Source: an uncultured bacterium
GTDB lineage: Bacteria > Actinomycetota > Coriobacteriia > Coriobacteriales > Coriobacteriaceae
Direction: 5' to 3'
Assembly (NCBI GenBank): GCA_905214425.1
Contig: CAJMLY010000008.1
Coordinates: forward strand, 8,311-72,310
DNA: 64,000 nt
The translations under genes and the position numbers were made by a program. A model generated the notes under the pieces. That model was not told the origin of the DNA. It saw only the letters and a program-made list of their open reading frames with translations, and did not search any database. Shown here piece by piece: positions 1 through 7,533 of the stretch (position 1 is its first letter; the number at the start of each line of letters is the position of its first letter).

Positions 1-1884
1 CTCATCCCCATCGTCTACATCAACGACGCATACTTTATCAACGGGTTTAAATCGCTTACGCATGGCGCGCCTACCATGGACGCCCTTATTGCCGTGGGCG
101 CCACTGCTTCCATCGCCTGGTCGCTCTACGCCATGTTCATCATGGCCGACCAGCTAGCCGCGGGTCAGGTCCACGAGGCCATGATGACGAGCATGGACAA
201 CCTGTATTTTGAGAGCGCCGGCACAATCCTGTCGCTCGTCACCGTGGGCAAATATCTCGAGACACGCAGCAAATCCAAGACCGGCGGCGCCATCGAGGCG
301 CTCATCGACTTGGCGCCCAAGACCGCGACCGTCGTGGCAGAGGACGGCACCGAAACCACCGTCGATGTCGACGCCATCCTTCCCGGCCAGGTCCTGCGCG
401 TGCGCCCCGGCGAGTCCATCCCCGTCGATGGCGTGGTGCTCGAGGGCAGCTCGGCCGTGGACGAGAGCGCGCTCACCGGCGAGTCCATCCCCGTGGAGAA
501 GACCGCCGGCGACACTGTCAATGCGGCCACGGTCAACCGCACGGGCTCGTTTACCTTCCGCGCCACGCGTGTGGGCGCCGACACGTCGCTCGCCAAGATT
601 ATCCAGCTCGTCGAGGACGCCAACGCCACCAAGGCGCCCATCGCCCGCATGGCCGACAAGGTCGCCGGCGTGTTCGTGCCCGTAGTATTCGCGATCTCGG
701 CCGTGACCTTTGTGGCGTGGATGGTGCTGACCGGAAGCGTCAACGAAGCGCTTACCTCCGCCGTCGCCGTGCTGGTGATCAGCTGCCCGTGCGCGCTGGG
801 CCTGGCCACGCCCGTCGCCATTATGGTCGGCACCGGCAAGGGCGCCGAGATGGGCATTCTCTTTAAGAGCGCCGAGGCGCTGGAGAACCTGCGCAGCGTG
901 GGCACCGTGGTGCTCGATAAGACGGGCACGGTCACCCGCGGCAAGCCTGCCGTGACCGATATCGTGGTAGCCACGCGCGCTGACGGCTCGCCCGCCATGA
1001 GCGAAAAGGCGCTGCTCAAGTTGGCCGCCGCGCTGGAACGCTCAAGCGAGCACCCGCTGGCCGAGGCGATTATGGCCGAGTGCGAGACACGCGGGATCGT
1101 CGCGCGCATGGTCGAGGACTTTGCCGCCGTGCCCGGACGAGGCGTTACGGCGCGCGAGGGGCAAAACGCCATTGCAGCCGGCAACGTACGCCTGATGGAC
1201 GAGCTGGGCGTTACCGTGCCCGCGGGTCTTGCCGAGCAATTTGCCACCGAGGGCAAGACGCCGCTGTTCTTTGCCAAGAACGGCGAGCTTGCCGGCACCG
1301 TTGCCGTGGCTGACGAGGTCAAGGAGACGAGCGCCGGGGCCATCGCCGCACTGCGCTCGCTTGGCGTCGACGTGCGCATGCTCACCGGCGACAACCGCGT
1401 CACCGCCGAAGCGATCGCCCGCCGCGTGGGACTGACCAGCAAGCAGGTCATCGCCGACGTTCTCCCCGCCGACAAGGAACGCCACGTGCGCGAACTGCAG
1501 GATGCGGGCGGCAAGGTCGCCATGGTGGGCGACGGCATCAATGACTCCCCCGCCCTGGCGCGCGCCGACGTGGGCCTTGCTATCGGCACCGGCGCCGACA
1601 TCGCCAAGGAGGGCGCCGACGTGGTACTCATGCGCAGCGACCTCATGGACGTCGCCCGCGCCATCGAGCTTTCGCGCGCCACGATCCGCAACATCAAGCA
1701 GGACCTGTTCTGGGCGCTGTTCTACAACGGCATCGGCATTCCGCTGGCGGCGGGCGTGTTCTTCCCGCTCACCGGATGGCAACTCTCGCCGATGTTTGGC
1801 GCCGCGGCCATGAGCCTGTCGAGCGTGTGCGTCGTGAGCAATGCGCTGCGTCTGAAATCCTTTAAGCCTAAGACGGCGCGCTGA
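1..1884 (+). CDS. copA: Copper-translocating P1B-type ATPase, 5' end outside window
   Basis: Membrane ATPase that exports Cu(I), or a related soft metal, from the cytosol. The frame is open from base 1, so the N-terminal metal-binding domain and first helices lie outside the window; an internal ATG at 76 is probably not the start. Counting from that ATG, the actuator-domain TGES is near residue 134, the transmembrane metal site CPC near 237, the phosphorylated Asp in DKTGT near 281, the P1B-specific SEHP motif near 325, and GDGIND near 485. The last two helices close the protein. A copper chaperone and a CsoR-type repressor follow on the same strand, which supports copper as substrate. Confidence 0.95.
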   Translation, partial: LIPIVYINDAYFINGFKSLTHGAPTMDALIAVGATASIAWSLYAMFIMADQLAAGQVHEAMMTSMDNLYFESAGTILSLVTVGKYLETRSKSKTGGAIEALIDLAPKTATVVAEDGTETTVDVDAILPGQVLRVRPGESIPVDGVVLEGSSAVDESALTGESIPVEKTAGDTVNAATVNRTGSFTFRATRVGADTSLAKIIQLVEDANATKAPIARMADKVAGVFVPVVFAISAVTFVAWMVLTGSVNEALTSAVAVLVISCPCALGLATPVAIMVGTGKGAEMGILFKSAEALENLRSVGTVVLDKTGTVTRGKPAVTDIVVATRADGSPAMSEKALLKLAAALERSSEHPLAEAIMAECETRGIVARMVEDFAAVPGRGVTAREGQNAIAAGNVRLMDELGVTVPAGLAEQFATEGKTPLFFAKNGELAGTVAVADEVKETSAGAIAALRSLGVDVRMLTGDNRVTAEAIARRVGLTSKQVIADVLPADKERHVRELQDAGGKVAMVGDGINDSPALARADVGLAIGTGADIAKEGADVVLMRSDLMDVARAIELSRATIRNIKQDLFWALFYNGIGIPLAAGVFFPLTGWQLSPMFGAAAMSLSSVCVVSNALRLKSFKPKTAR

Positions 1885-1975
1885 AGCACCCGACCTTGCC
1901 CCTCAAACCGTCGCTCACGTACCAAAGTACGCTTCGCTCCTCTTTCGGGGCAATCTCGGGCACCTCAGCGTGCCT
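1885..1975. repeat. Dispersed imperfect palindrome, copy 1
   Basis: The copA-copZ gap holds an imperfect palindrome centred on CGTACCAAAGTACG. Its reverse complement matches 23507-23609 over about 80 bases, sharing CGAAAGAGGAGCG, GCGTACT and AGCGACGG in the same order. It lies 3' of copA and may act as a hairpin end. It belongs to a mobile or repeated intergenic element family, not to a gene. Confidence 0.7.
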
Positions 1976-2036
1976 TTAAGATGACTCTGTTCACGACTAA
2001 ACTGTCAGATAAACTCAATCGATAAGGAGTACACCC

Positions 2037-2258
2037 ATGCGTTACACAATCAAGACTTCCGGCCTTATGTGCGGCCACTGCGACGCTACTGTCGAGACCG
2101 CGCTGCTCAACGTAGCCGGCGTGACCGATGCCGACGCCGACCACGAGACCCAGACCGTCCAGGTGGAGTGCGCCGACACCGTGACCCCCGAGCAGCTCGC
2201 CGCCGCTGTCGAGGGCGCCGGCGAGAAGTTCCACGCCCTATCCGTGACCGCCGCGTAG
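2037..2258 (+). CDS. copZ: Copper chaperone, heavy-metal-associated (HMA) domain
   Basis: A 73-residue single HMA-domain protein. The metal-binding motif MCGHC places ligands at Cys12 and Cys15, and the rest fits the ferredoxin-like fold of CopZ/Atx1 chaperones. It would carry Cu(I) to the CopA ATPase encoded just upstream, or to the CsoR repressor downstream. The start is set by a clear AAGGAG eight bases before the ATG. A 67-bp hairpin repeat follows the gene. Specificity for copper rather than another soft metal is inferred from the neighbours. Confidence 0.92.
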   Translation: MRYTIKTSGLMCGHCDATVETALLNVAGVTDADADHETQTVQVECADTVTPEQLAAAVEGAGEKFHALSVTAA

Positions 2259-2284
2259 CAGACGCCGCCTACTGAATCCTCAGA

Positions 2285-2351
2285 AGTTGCGGTGAAATAC
2301 GGACTGTTGTGCCGCCCTAGGCCTTTAAACGGTCCGTATTTCACCGCAACT
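2285..2351. repeat. 67-bp hairpin repeat (AGTTGCGGTGAAATA family), copy 1
   Basis: Left arm begins AGTTGCGGTGAAATACGGAC and the right arm is its near-exact reverse complement, ending in CCGCAACT. The same 67-bp element occurs at 30765, 44684 and 45545, always exactly 67 bp. Here it separates copZ from csoR and could end copZ transcription or shape the csoR leader. Confidence 0.9.
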
Positions 2352-2393
2352 GACGGGGATATCCGAAAGATCGACCAGAAACGAGGACCCGCC

Positions 2394-2666
2394 ATGATGG
2401 CAGACCACAAATCGGTGACCCGCATGCTCAAGACGGCACGCGGCCAGATCGACGGCATCTTGCGGATGGTCGATGAGGACCGCTACTGCGTCGATATCTC
2501 CACGCAGCTCATGGCCACACAGGCGCTCCTCGCGCGCATTAACGCCGACGTGCTCAAGGCGCATATCGAGGGCTGCGTGACTTCGGCAATCGAATCGGGC
2601 GACGAAGACCTCAAAGCCGCCAAGCTCGCCGAGATCGAACGCGTCGTCGACAAGCTCTCCAAGTAA
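2394..2666 (+). CDS. csoR: CsoR-type copper-sensing repressor
   Basis: A 90-residue all-helical metal-sensing repressor (DUF156). The Cu(I) ligand set of CsoR is present as Cys32, His57 and Cys61, matching the C-H-C signature of known copper sensors. The start at 2394 (tandem Met codons) follows an AGGA-type ribosome site; a longer open frame to 2292 would run through the upstream hairpin repeat and is unlikely. Known family members release DNA on binding Cu(I), de-repressing copA and copZ. I did not find a convincing operator, so direct control of the adjacent genes is inferred from position. Confidence 0.9.
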   Translation: MMADHKSVTRMLKTARGQIDGILRMVDEDRYCVDISTQLMATQALLARINADVLKAHIEGCVTSAIESGDEDLKAAKLAEIERVVDKLSK

Positions 2667-2676
2667 TTGGGGCATT

Positions 2677-2726
2677 GGGGACAGGTACGTTTGCACCACA
2701 TTGGTGCAGATTAACCTGTCCCCCTT
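2677..2726 (+). terminator. Hairpin after csoR, GGGGACAGG repeat type
   Basis: Outer arms GGGGACAGG and CCTGTCCCC enclose a second small hairpin (GCACC...GGTGC). It sits just after the csoR stop. A related palindrome (GGTGCAAACGGACCTG arms) is found at 52905-52968. The T-run is poor, so termination is uncertain. Confidence 0.5.
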
Positions 2727-2778
2727 GCTCTAAATCGGGTATAAAGGCGTGCGGCATATCGAATGAAAGGCAATTTGC

Positions 2779-3252
2779 ATGAATGACTTTATGAAGGGCC
2801 GCAATGGCGCTGACGAACTCACCATCGTGATGGGCTTCGCAGGCATTATCATCGCCGTGATCGGTTCGATGGCTCGTATCCAGTGGCTCAGCTGGATCGC
2901 CATCGCCGTAATCGTGATTGGCGTGCTGCGCGGCCTGTCCAAAAATATCGATGCACGTCGCAAGGAGAACGAGGCCTTTGTCGCCACGACCGCCAATGTT
3001 CCCGGCTTGGGCAAGTTCGTCGCCAGCTTGGGCGGCGGCGCTGCAGCGGCTAGCACCTCACGCGCAGCCGACACCAGTAAGGAAGACTTTGAGCGTGCCA
3101 AGCGCACGGCCAAGAAGATGTGGAAGGGTCGCAAGACCACGGCATACCTCAAGTGCCCCAACTGCGGCCAGATGCTCTCCGTCCCCAAGGGCAAGGGCAA
3201 GATCCGCGTCACCTGCCCCAAGTGCCACGCCAAGATGGAGACACGCTCATAG
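2779..3252 (+). CDS. Small membrane protein with C-terminal zinc ribbon
   Basis: Not a family I can name. The 157-residue protein has two hydrophobic segments at about residues 14-32 and 36-54, probably a helical hairpin in the membrane. A charged linker with a Gly/Ala stretch follows, then a C-terminal zinc ribbon (CPNC and CPKC pairs spaced about 20 residues apart). Such ribbons often mediate protein or nucleic-acid contacts, but no function can be assigned. The ribosome site (AAAGG) is modest. A strong terminator follows at 3276, so it is probably transcribed alone. Confidence 0.75.
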   Translation: MNDFMKGRNGADELTIVMGFAGIIIAVIGSMARIQWLSWIAIAVIVIGVLRGLSKNIDARRKENEAFVATTANVPGLGKFVASLGGGAAAASTSRAADTSKEDFERAKRTAKKMWKGRKTTAYLKCPNCGQMLSVPKGKGKIRVTCPKCHAKMETRS

Positions 3253-3275
3253 CCGCCATACCATGGGACAAAATA

Positions 3276-3310
3276 AAGCCGAGGCCTCGCACTGAGACCT
3301 CGGCTTTTTT
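3276..3310 (+). terminator. Rho-independent terminator
   Basis: AAGCCGAGG and CCTCGGCTT arms around a short loop, followed by six T. It ends the zinc-ribbon gene at 2779-3252; with A residues on the other side it could also work for the convergent amidohydrolase gene. Confidence 0.9.
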
Positions 3311-3358
3311 GATTATGACAAAGGGATTGCCCCTTTGTCGCATCGTCATATCGCACGC

Positions 3359-4729
3359 TTACGCCACGCCGTCGCGGGCAAGCTCCTCGGCCAACGCCTC
3401 GGCAGGCATGGCCATAATTGTGTCGAGTTCGGCGTCCACCTCGGGAATACGCTTCACCTTGAGTTTGCGCACCAGATCACCACGGCACATCACGTGCATC
3501 GGCTCACGCAGTGCGCACAGGTCATCGAGCGGATTCTTGCGCGTCACCAGGATATCGGCGGCCTTGCCGCACTCGATCGTGCCGGTCTCGCCGCCCAGCC
3601 CCAGTAGCTCAGCATTGACCTGCGTGGCCGTGTGCAGCGCGAAGGCGTTGCTCACGCCGACATACTTGGCAAAATAGGCCACCTCACGCCACATGTCGTA
3701 CTGCGTCACGAACGGGCAGCTCGAGTCCGTGCCAAGGCCCACCTTAACGCCAGCTTCCAGTGCGGCACGGGCGCTCTCGATGATGCCCGAGCACACGATG
3801 TCGCCGTTCTTCTTTTGCGTATCGGTCGAATGGGTCTTTTCCGGGTCGAGCAATACAAACGGCAGCGCCGGGCTGATAGTGCAGGTCACACTCGGCGCAC
3901 GCCCCTCGAGCTGCGTACCCGCGGCGCCACGGTACAGCTCCAAGATCTCGGGCGTCATCGGGGCACCGTGCTCGATCGTATCGACGCCGGCCTCAAGCGC
4001 GGCCTTCACGCCCTCGGCACTCTCGACATGGGCCATAACCGGCAGGTCCACCTCATGCGCCGCCTTGCATGCCGCCGCGGCAACCTCCACCGGCATACGC
4101 AGCACGCCCGGCTCGCCCACCTCGGTCGCATCGAACACGCCGCCCGTCACGAACAGCTTAATGACGTCGGCACCGCGCGCATACAGGTCGCGCACCTGTT
4201 CGGCTGCCTCGGCGGGACTGTTGGCCACCTGGGCGAACAGGCCCGCACCATGGCCGCCCGGCACCGTGACGCCCGTTCCCGGCGCCACCAGGCGAGGACC
4301 TTGATACTTGCCGGCATCGATAGCATCGCGCACGGCCAGATCGGCAAACAGCGGGTCGCCCGCGCCGCGCACCGTGGTCACGCCGCTTGCCAGTTGCTGC
4401 TGAGCGCTGCCCTTGAGGATATGGCGCACGATGGCGCGCCCCACGGGATTATCGAGCTTCTTCATCAGCGCGCCCGCATCGCCCGCCGAAACCGGTTTGC
4501 CCGAACCGCACAGATGCACATGCATATTGATGAGGCCCGGCATGAGATACGCCCCTGCCAGGTCGATGACCTCGGCGCCCGCCGGCGCCTGCGCCACGGC
4601 GCTCGGACCAATCCAGGTGATGATGCCACGCTCGACGGCCACGGCCATATCGGGCTGCGGCTCCATATGCTCCGAGCCATCCAAGACGGTCGCATTGATA
4701 AACAACGTGGGACGATCGGCAGACGCCAT
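3359..4729 (-). CDS. Amidohydrolase family metal-dependent hydrolase
   Basis: A 456-residue member of the amidohydrolase superfamily, closest in layout to imidazolonepropionase-like and Xaa-Pro dipeptidase-like cyclic amidases. The N-terminal metal motif MHVHLCG, later ligands in MAHVES and IEHG, and the conserved Asp in LGTDSS give the expected TIM-barrel metal site. The start chosen (MASADRP...) has a GGGAGGAG ribosome site; 11 more residues could be read upstream but would bury that site. The substrate cannot be told from sequence. It is convergent with the zinc-ribbon gene and stands alone, with a hairpin array behind its promoter side. Confidence 0.85.
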   Translation of the reverse strand: MASADRPTLFINATVLDGSEHMEPQPDMAVAVERGIITWIGPSAVAQAPAGAEVIDLAGAYLMPGLINMHVHLCGSGKPVSAGDAGALMKKLDNPVGRAIVRHILKGSAQQQLASGVTTVRGAGDPLFADLAVRDAIDAGKYQGPRLVAPGTGVTVPGGHGAGLFAQVANSPAEAAEQVRDLYARGADVIKLFVTGGVFDATEVGEPGVLRMPVEVAAAACKAAHEVDLPVMAHVESAEGVKAALEAGVDTIEHGAPMTPEILELYRGAAGTQLEGRAPSVTCTISPALPFVLLDPEKTHSTDTQKKNGDIVCSGIIESARAALEAGVKVGLGTDSSCPFVTQYDMWREVAYFAKYVGVSNAFALHTATQVNAELLGLGGETGTIECGKAADILVTRKNPLDDLCALREPMHVMCRGDLVRKLKVKRIPEVDAELDTIMAMPAEALAEELARDGVA

Positions 4730-4878
4730 ATCGAGCTCCTCCCTCACGATTAACTTGAACATTTGTCCATTATCACCTAATGCAGCGACCTAAAGTCGAG
4801 CATATCGGTTAACGGAAGGAAGAGGGGATGTGGGGGACGGAATACGTTGCAGCCCCACCCCAGCAACATCAGGGGAAT

Positions 4879-5016
4879 GTCTCGATCTGTAACAGGTACA
4901 GGGTTATTGGGCCCCCTGATGTTACAGATCGAGACATTCGGTCGACGTTTCACCGGTTTGTCTCGATCTGTAACAATTACGAACTCAAACAACTTCTAAA
5001 CGTTACAGATCGAGAC
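4879..5016. repeat. 80-bp-period hairpin array 1 (two units)
   Basis: Two 57-bp hairpins at 4879-4935 and 4960-5016. Each starts GTCTCGATCTGTAACA and ends with the complement GTTACAGATCGAGAC. The spacer is 24 bp. The array begins 8 bases after the stop codon of the minus-strand gene at 5025-6068. The same unit occurs in arrays at 6121, 15542 and 18030. Confidence 0.95.
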
Positions 5017-5024
5017 AAAACCTC

Positions 5025-6068
5025 TCAGCGCCCATACCACTGACGTCTCCACTCCTCAGCCAAATCGGGCCGTCGCGGAATACCCGCCAACCTCATCTTT
5101 TCAGCCAGCTTCCCCGGGTTCTTGAGTTCATCAAACGTAAACCGAAGCACCTTGTGCCCGAGCATCGTCAGATGGGACTCTCGCTGACGTTCTGCCACGA
5201 ATGGGTCGACCGACTCCCGACCCTCGCCGTTCTGCAAGGTGTACTTCCCCTTTCCGTCGAGCTCGCCGATGACACACGTCCCGTCCATGAGCCGCCAAAA
5301 ATAGTCGACGCGAAACGCCTGGCTCGGATCGAGCGGGTCGCGAAACTCCACCTGCAGCTCCGGAACTGGAAAGCCGTACGCAATAAAGAACGCTCGGAAC
5401 CGAGACTCGCCGACGTTTTCGGACAGCCCGTCCGCATACGACGCAATCACCTGTGCCCTGCGATACCCTCGCCTGCCCTCGCAATCGGCGCGGAGGCGCT
5501 CGCACAAATCCCAACGTGATACGCCTTTCGCCCGCAGTGCAGAATCGGCAATCGCCAACCCGTAGGAGAACGGCGCACGCAGTAAGCAATCCTCCACCGT
5601 GCGCCAAAACGACGTCACCTGCACGCCGTCGGCTTGTTCAAGTGCACCCGCCGCCTGCGGACGCAACAGCCGACATCCTGCACTCAGCGGCACCGAGCAA
5701 CCCGTCTTAACAAGATATCGTGGCCCGAGCAGATCATTCGGCACCTCCAGACCCCACAAAAGCGCCGCGTCATAGCCCCAAAACGCCCAATCGGGATGAA
5801 ACTCCGCAAGCCCTTTGATAGTCCTCAGCGCTCGCTCCGCCGGCGTCAATGCATCCCAATCATGCTGAAAACAGAACAGGTACGGCTCGGGCTCCGCGAT
5901 ATCGTCGGTTCCAACATGGCGTCGTAGCCACATGAGCTCGGCATTGTCATGCGTTGCGAGCAGTGCACCTTGCTCGGTCGCCTCCGTGAGCCGCGCGAGC
6001 ATCCTGTTCCGCGCCAAGGTGTTACGTGCTGCATGCTTGTGTTTAAAAACGGTATTAGACACTTCCAT
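5025..6068 (-). CDS. AbiEi/DUF559-like protein with PD-(D/E)XK nuclease-type C-terminus
   Basis: A 347-residue protein. The N-terminal two thirds resembles the AbiEi-like/DUF559-associated proteins common in actinobacteria. The C-terminal ~120 residues carry an ESRFR segment, a VDYFW segment and GELDGK, followed by a conserved Arg-rich helix and an LRFTFDEL strand: the Vsr/DUF559 layout with E, D and ExDxK positions of a PD-(D/E)XK nuclease core. The ATG at 6068 is preferred; an ATG at 6095 and a TTG at 6119 are also open, without clear ribosome sites. The gene is bracketed by hairpin arrays at 4879-5016 and 6121-6417. Nuclease activity and any link to the repeats are inference. Confidence 0.7.
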   Translation of the reverse strand: MEVSNTVFKHKHAARNTLARNRMLARLTEATEQGALLATHDNAELMWLRRHVGTDDIAEPEPYLFCFQHDWDALTPAERALRTIKGLAEFHPDWAFWGYDAALLWGLEVPNDLLGPRYLVKTGCSVPLSAGCRLLRPQAAGALEQADGVQVTSFWRTVEDCLLRAPFSYGLAIADSALRAKGVSRWDLCERLRADCEGRRGYRRAQVIASYADGLSENVGESRFRAFFIAYGFPVPELQVEFRDPLDPSQAFRVDYFWRLMDGTCVIGELDGKGKYTLQNGEGRESVDPFVAERQRESHLTMLGHKVLRFTFDELKNPGKLAEKMRLAGIPRRPDLAEEWRRQWYGR

Positions 6069-6120
6069 CACCACCACATCGGACAAATGGACCATTGTCA
6101 CCGCTGCCACTGTCGGCAAA

Positions 6121-6417
6121 CGCCTCGATCTGTAACAGGAAGACCGATTTTTGACCGCTAGATGTTACAGAACAAGATCTTTCGGCAGCCGCCAACCTTT
6201 GTCTCAATCTGTAACAGGTAGGTCGAATTTGGGCCTGTAGATGTTACAGATTGAGACATTCCCCCAGTCAGGTGCCAAACGTCTCGATCTGTAACAGCTA
6301 GACGTTCTCCAGGCCCCCAAACGTTACAGATTTAGACAAACCAGCGGAGTCCAAGCGTTCGTCTCGATCTGTAACAGGTAGACCGGTTTTTTGTCCCTAA
6401 ACGTTACAGATCAAGAC
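6121..6417. repeat. 80-bp-period hairpin array 2 (four units)
   Basis: Units start at 6121, 6201, 6281 and 6361, exactly 80 bp apart. Each is a 57-bp hairpin with arms GTCTCRATCTGTAAC and GTTACAGATYGAGAC; the first unit is decayed in both outer arms. The three 23-bp spacers share no obvious sequence. The array fills the gap between the nuclease-like gene and the 3' end of the gene at 6461-7168. Confidence 0.95.
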
Positions 6418-6460
6418 ATAAAGACAGAAGGCAACGCAGGCAACAACAGCCCACCCCCCC

Positions 6461-7168
6461 CTACTCCCACTCCTGCTCGTAGATGTTGAGCGACTTCACG
6501 TACCGCCCCTGGGCGCCCATGATGTCACGGACCAGGCGCAAAAAGAAGCTGATGCACGAGGTGTCGAAACCGTCCTGTAGGTCCTCGGGATGCACCGCGC
6601 CCGGCCCGTCGACCGCCGTATCGCTCAGGCGCGCGATGTCATACAGGCAGAGCTGCCCCGCCGCCAGCCAGACATCGTCAGCGCAGGCAAGGCGTACCGC
6701 AATCGCGCCGTCGCTCCAATGTTTCTTTTGCACGATATGTGGGTCGTAGACATCAAAGCGACGGTCGGTGCGCGTGTCCTTCAGCACGACTATGCCAGTC
6801 GCGGGATCCTTGTCCAAAATGCCAAAGCGCGAGAAATACTGCGTATCACGCACCTGCTTAAGTCGCCCGAGCGAAGCAGGAGAAATTGACGCTGGCGGCT
6901 CGTCCACATACAGCTCCAACAGCGTCTTACCGTGGTAATAGGGGCGCTCAAACAGCAGCCAATCGGTAAACGCCATGTTGTAGGCCATGATTTCGTTTTG
7001 AGAAGGTTCCTCACAATAGCTGAGCCACGGATCGACGATAATCTCGAACTGCTCGCGTGCCGGCTCCAGGAATTGAAACTTCCGCAGCATCCAAAAGTGA
7101 GCCATGTCGGCAATATCGTTGCCGACGGCTTCGGCCAGCTCTGCTCGGTCAAAAACTTGGTCAGTCAT
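6461..7168 (-). CDS. Conserved hypothetical protein, 235 residues
   Basis: I do not recognise this protein. It is acidic and soluble, with no signal peptide or membrane segment, and looks like a mixed alpha/beta fold rich in Trp, Tyr and Phe. Features that can be seen are an N-terminal helical part and a central segment that recalls cytosolic proteins of unknown function encoded near SEC-C or plasmid pRiA4b-type proteins, but the resemblance is too weak to name. A strong GAGGAGG precedes the ATG at 7168. It is followed by hairpin array 2, which may serve as its transcript end. Confidence 0.6.
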   Translation of the reverse strand: MTDQVFDRAELAEAVGNDIADMAHFWMLRKFQFLEPAREQFEIIVDPWLSYCEEPSQNEIMAYNMAFTDWLLFERPYYHGKTLLELYVDEPPASISPASLGRLKQVRDTQYFSRFGILDKDPATGIVVLKDTRTDRRFDVYDPHIVQKKHWSDGAIAVRLACADDVWLAAGQLCLYDIARLSDTAVDGPGAVHPEDLQDGFDTSCISFFLRLVRDIMGAQGRYVKSLNIYEQEWE

Positions 7169-7458
7169 GGCATCCTCCTCAAACTGATGGACCTCAATTT
7201 GAGCTTACGAGGAGGGTGGGCAACCGAGGCAAGCGCGGACAAAAAAGGCCCTCGACTGCAAACCAGATGCTAACCAAACACTTGACGAAAAGCTTGACCG
7301 AAAATGCGCACTGCAACAAAACCGCAGGTAGACATAGACAGCCAACCCGCTCATTTGAGCCAGATGCCCGCAGACACCACAGAAACAACAGGTGACCACA
7401 GCCCAAGAAGTCGACAAATGAACACCCGTACGTCGATAAACGAGCAAATCGCTCGCAA
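7169..7458. other. Gene-free stretch, no recognised feature
   Basis: About 290 bases between the 5' end of the gene at 6461-7168 and the repeat that ends gltD. It is more A+C-rich than the surroundings and holds no credible reading frame on either strand; short minus-strand frames here have no ribosome site and unnatural composition. It should hold the promoter of the 6461-7168 gene, but no clear -35/-10 pair stands out. Confidence 0.5.
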
Positions 7459-7480
7459 AGAGTGTCCCCAACGACTAGAC

Positions 7481-7522
7481 AAAAAAGAACGTCCCCAATG
7501 ACTAGTCGTTGGGGACGTTCTT
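7481..7522 (-). terminator. Rho-independent terminator of gltBD built from a dispersed repeat
   Basis: A perfect 14-bp stem (AAGAACGTCCCCAA / TTGGGGACGTTCTT) with a 10-base loop, followed on the minus strand by a run of T. It lies 12 bases after the gltD stop. The larger element (about 7461-7527) recurs at 63867-63915 next to the HAD gene. Confidence 0.85.
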
Positions 7523-7533
7523 GAATGACTACT

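Noticed and set aside
165..1697. Minus-strand open frame of 510 codons
   Set aside because: It is the complement of copA and has a Ser/Thr/Ala-rich composition without motifs.
4879..6417. CRISPR array
   Set aside because: The repeat unit is a 57-bp full palindrome, units are few, spacers are only 23 bp, and no cas genes are near. It fits a hairpin repeat array, not CRISPR.
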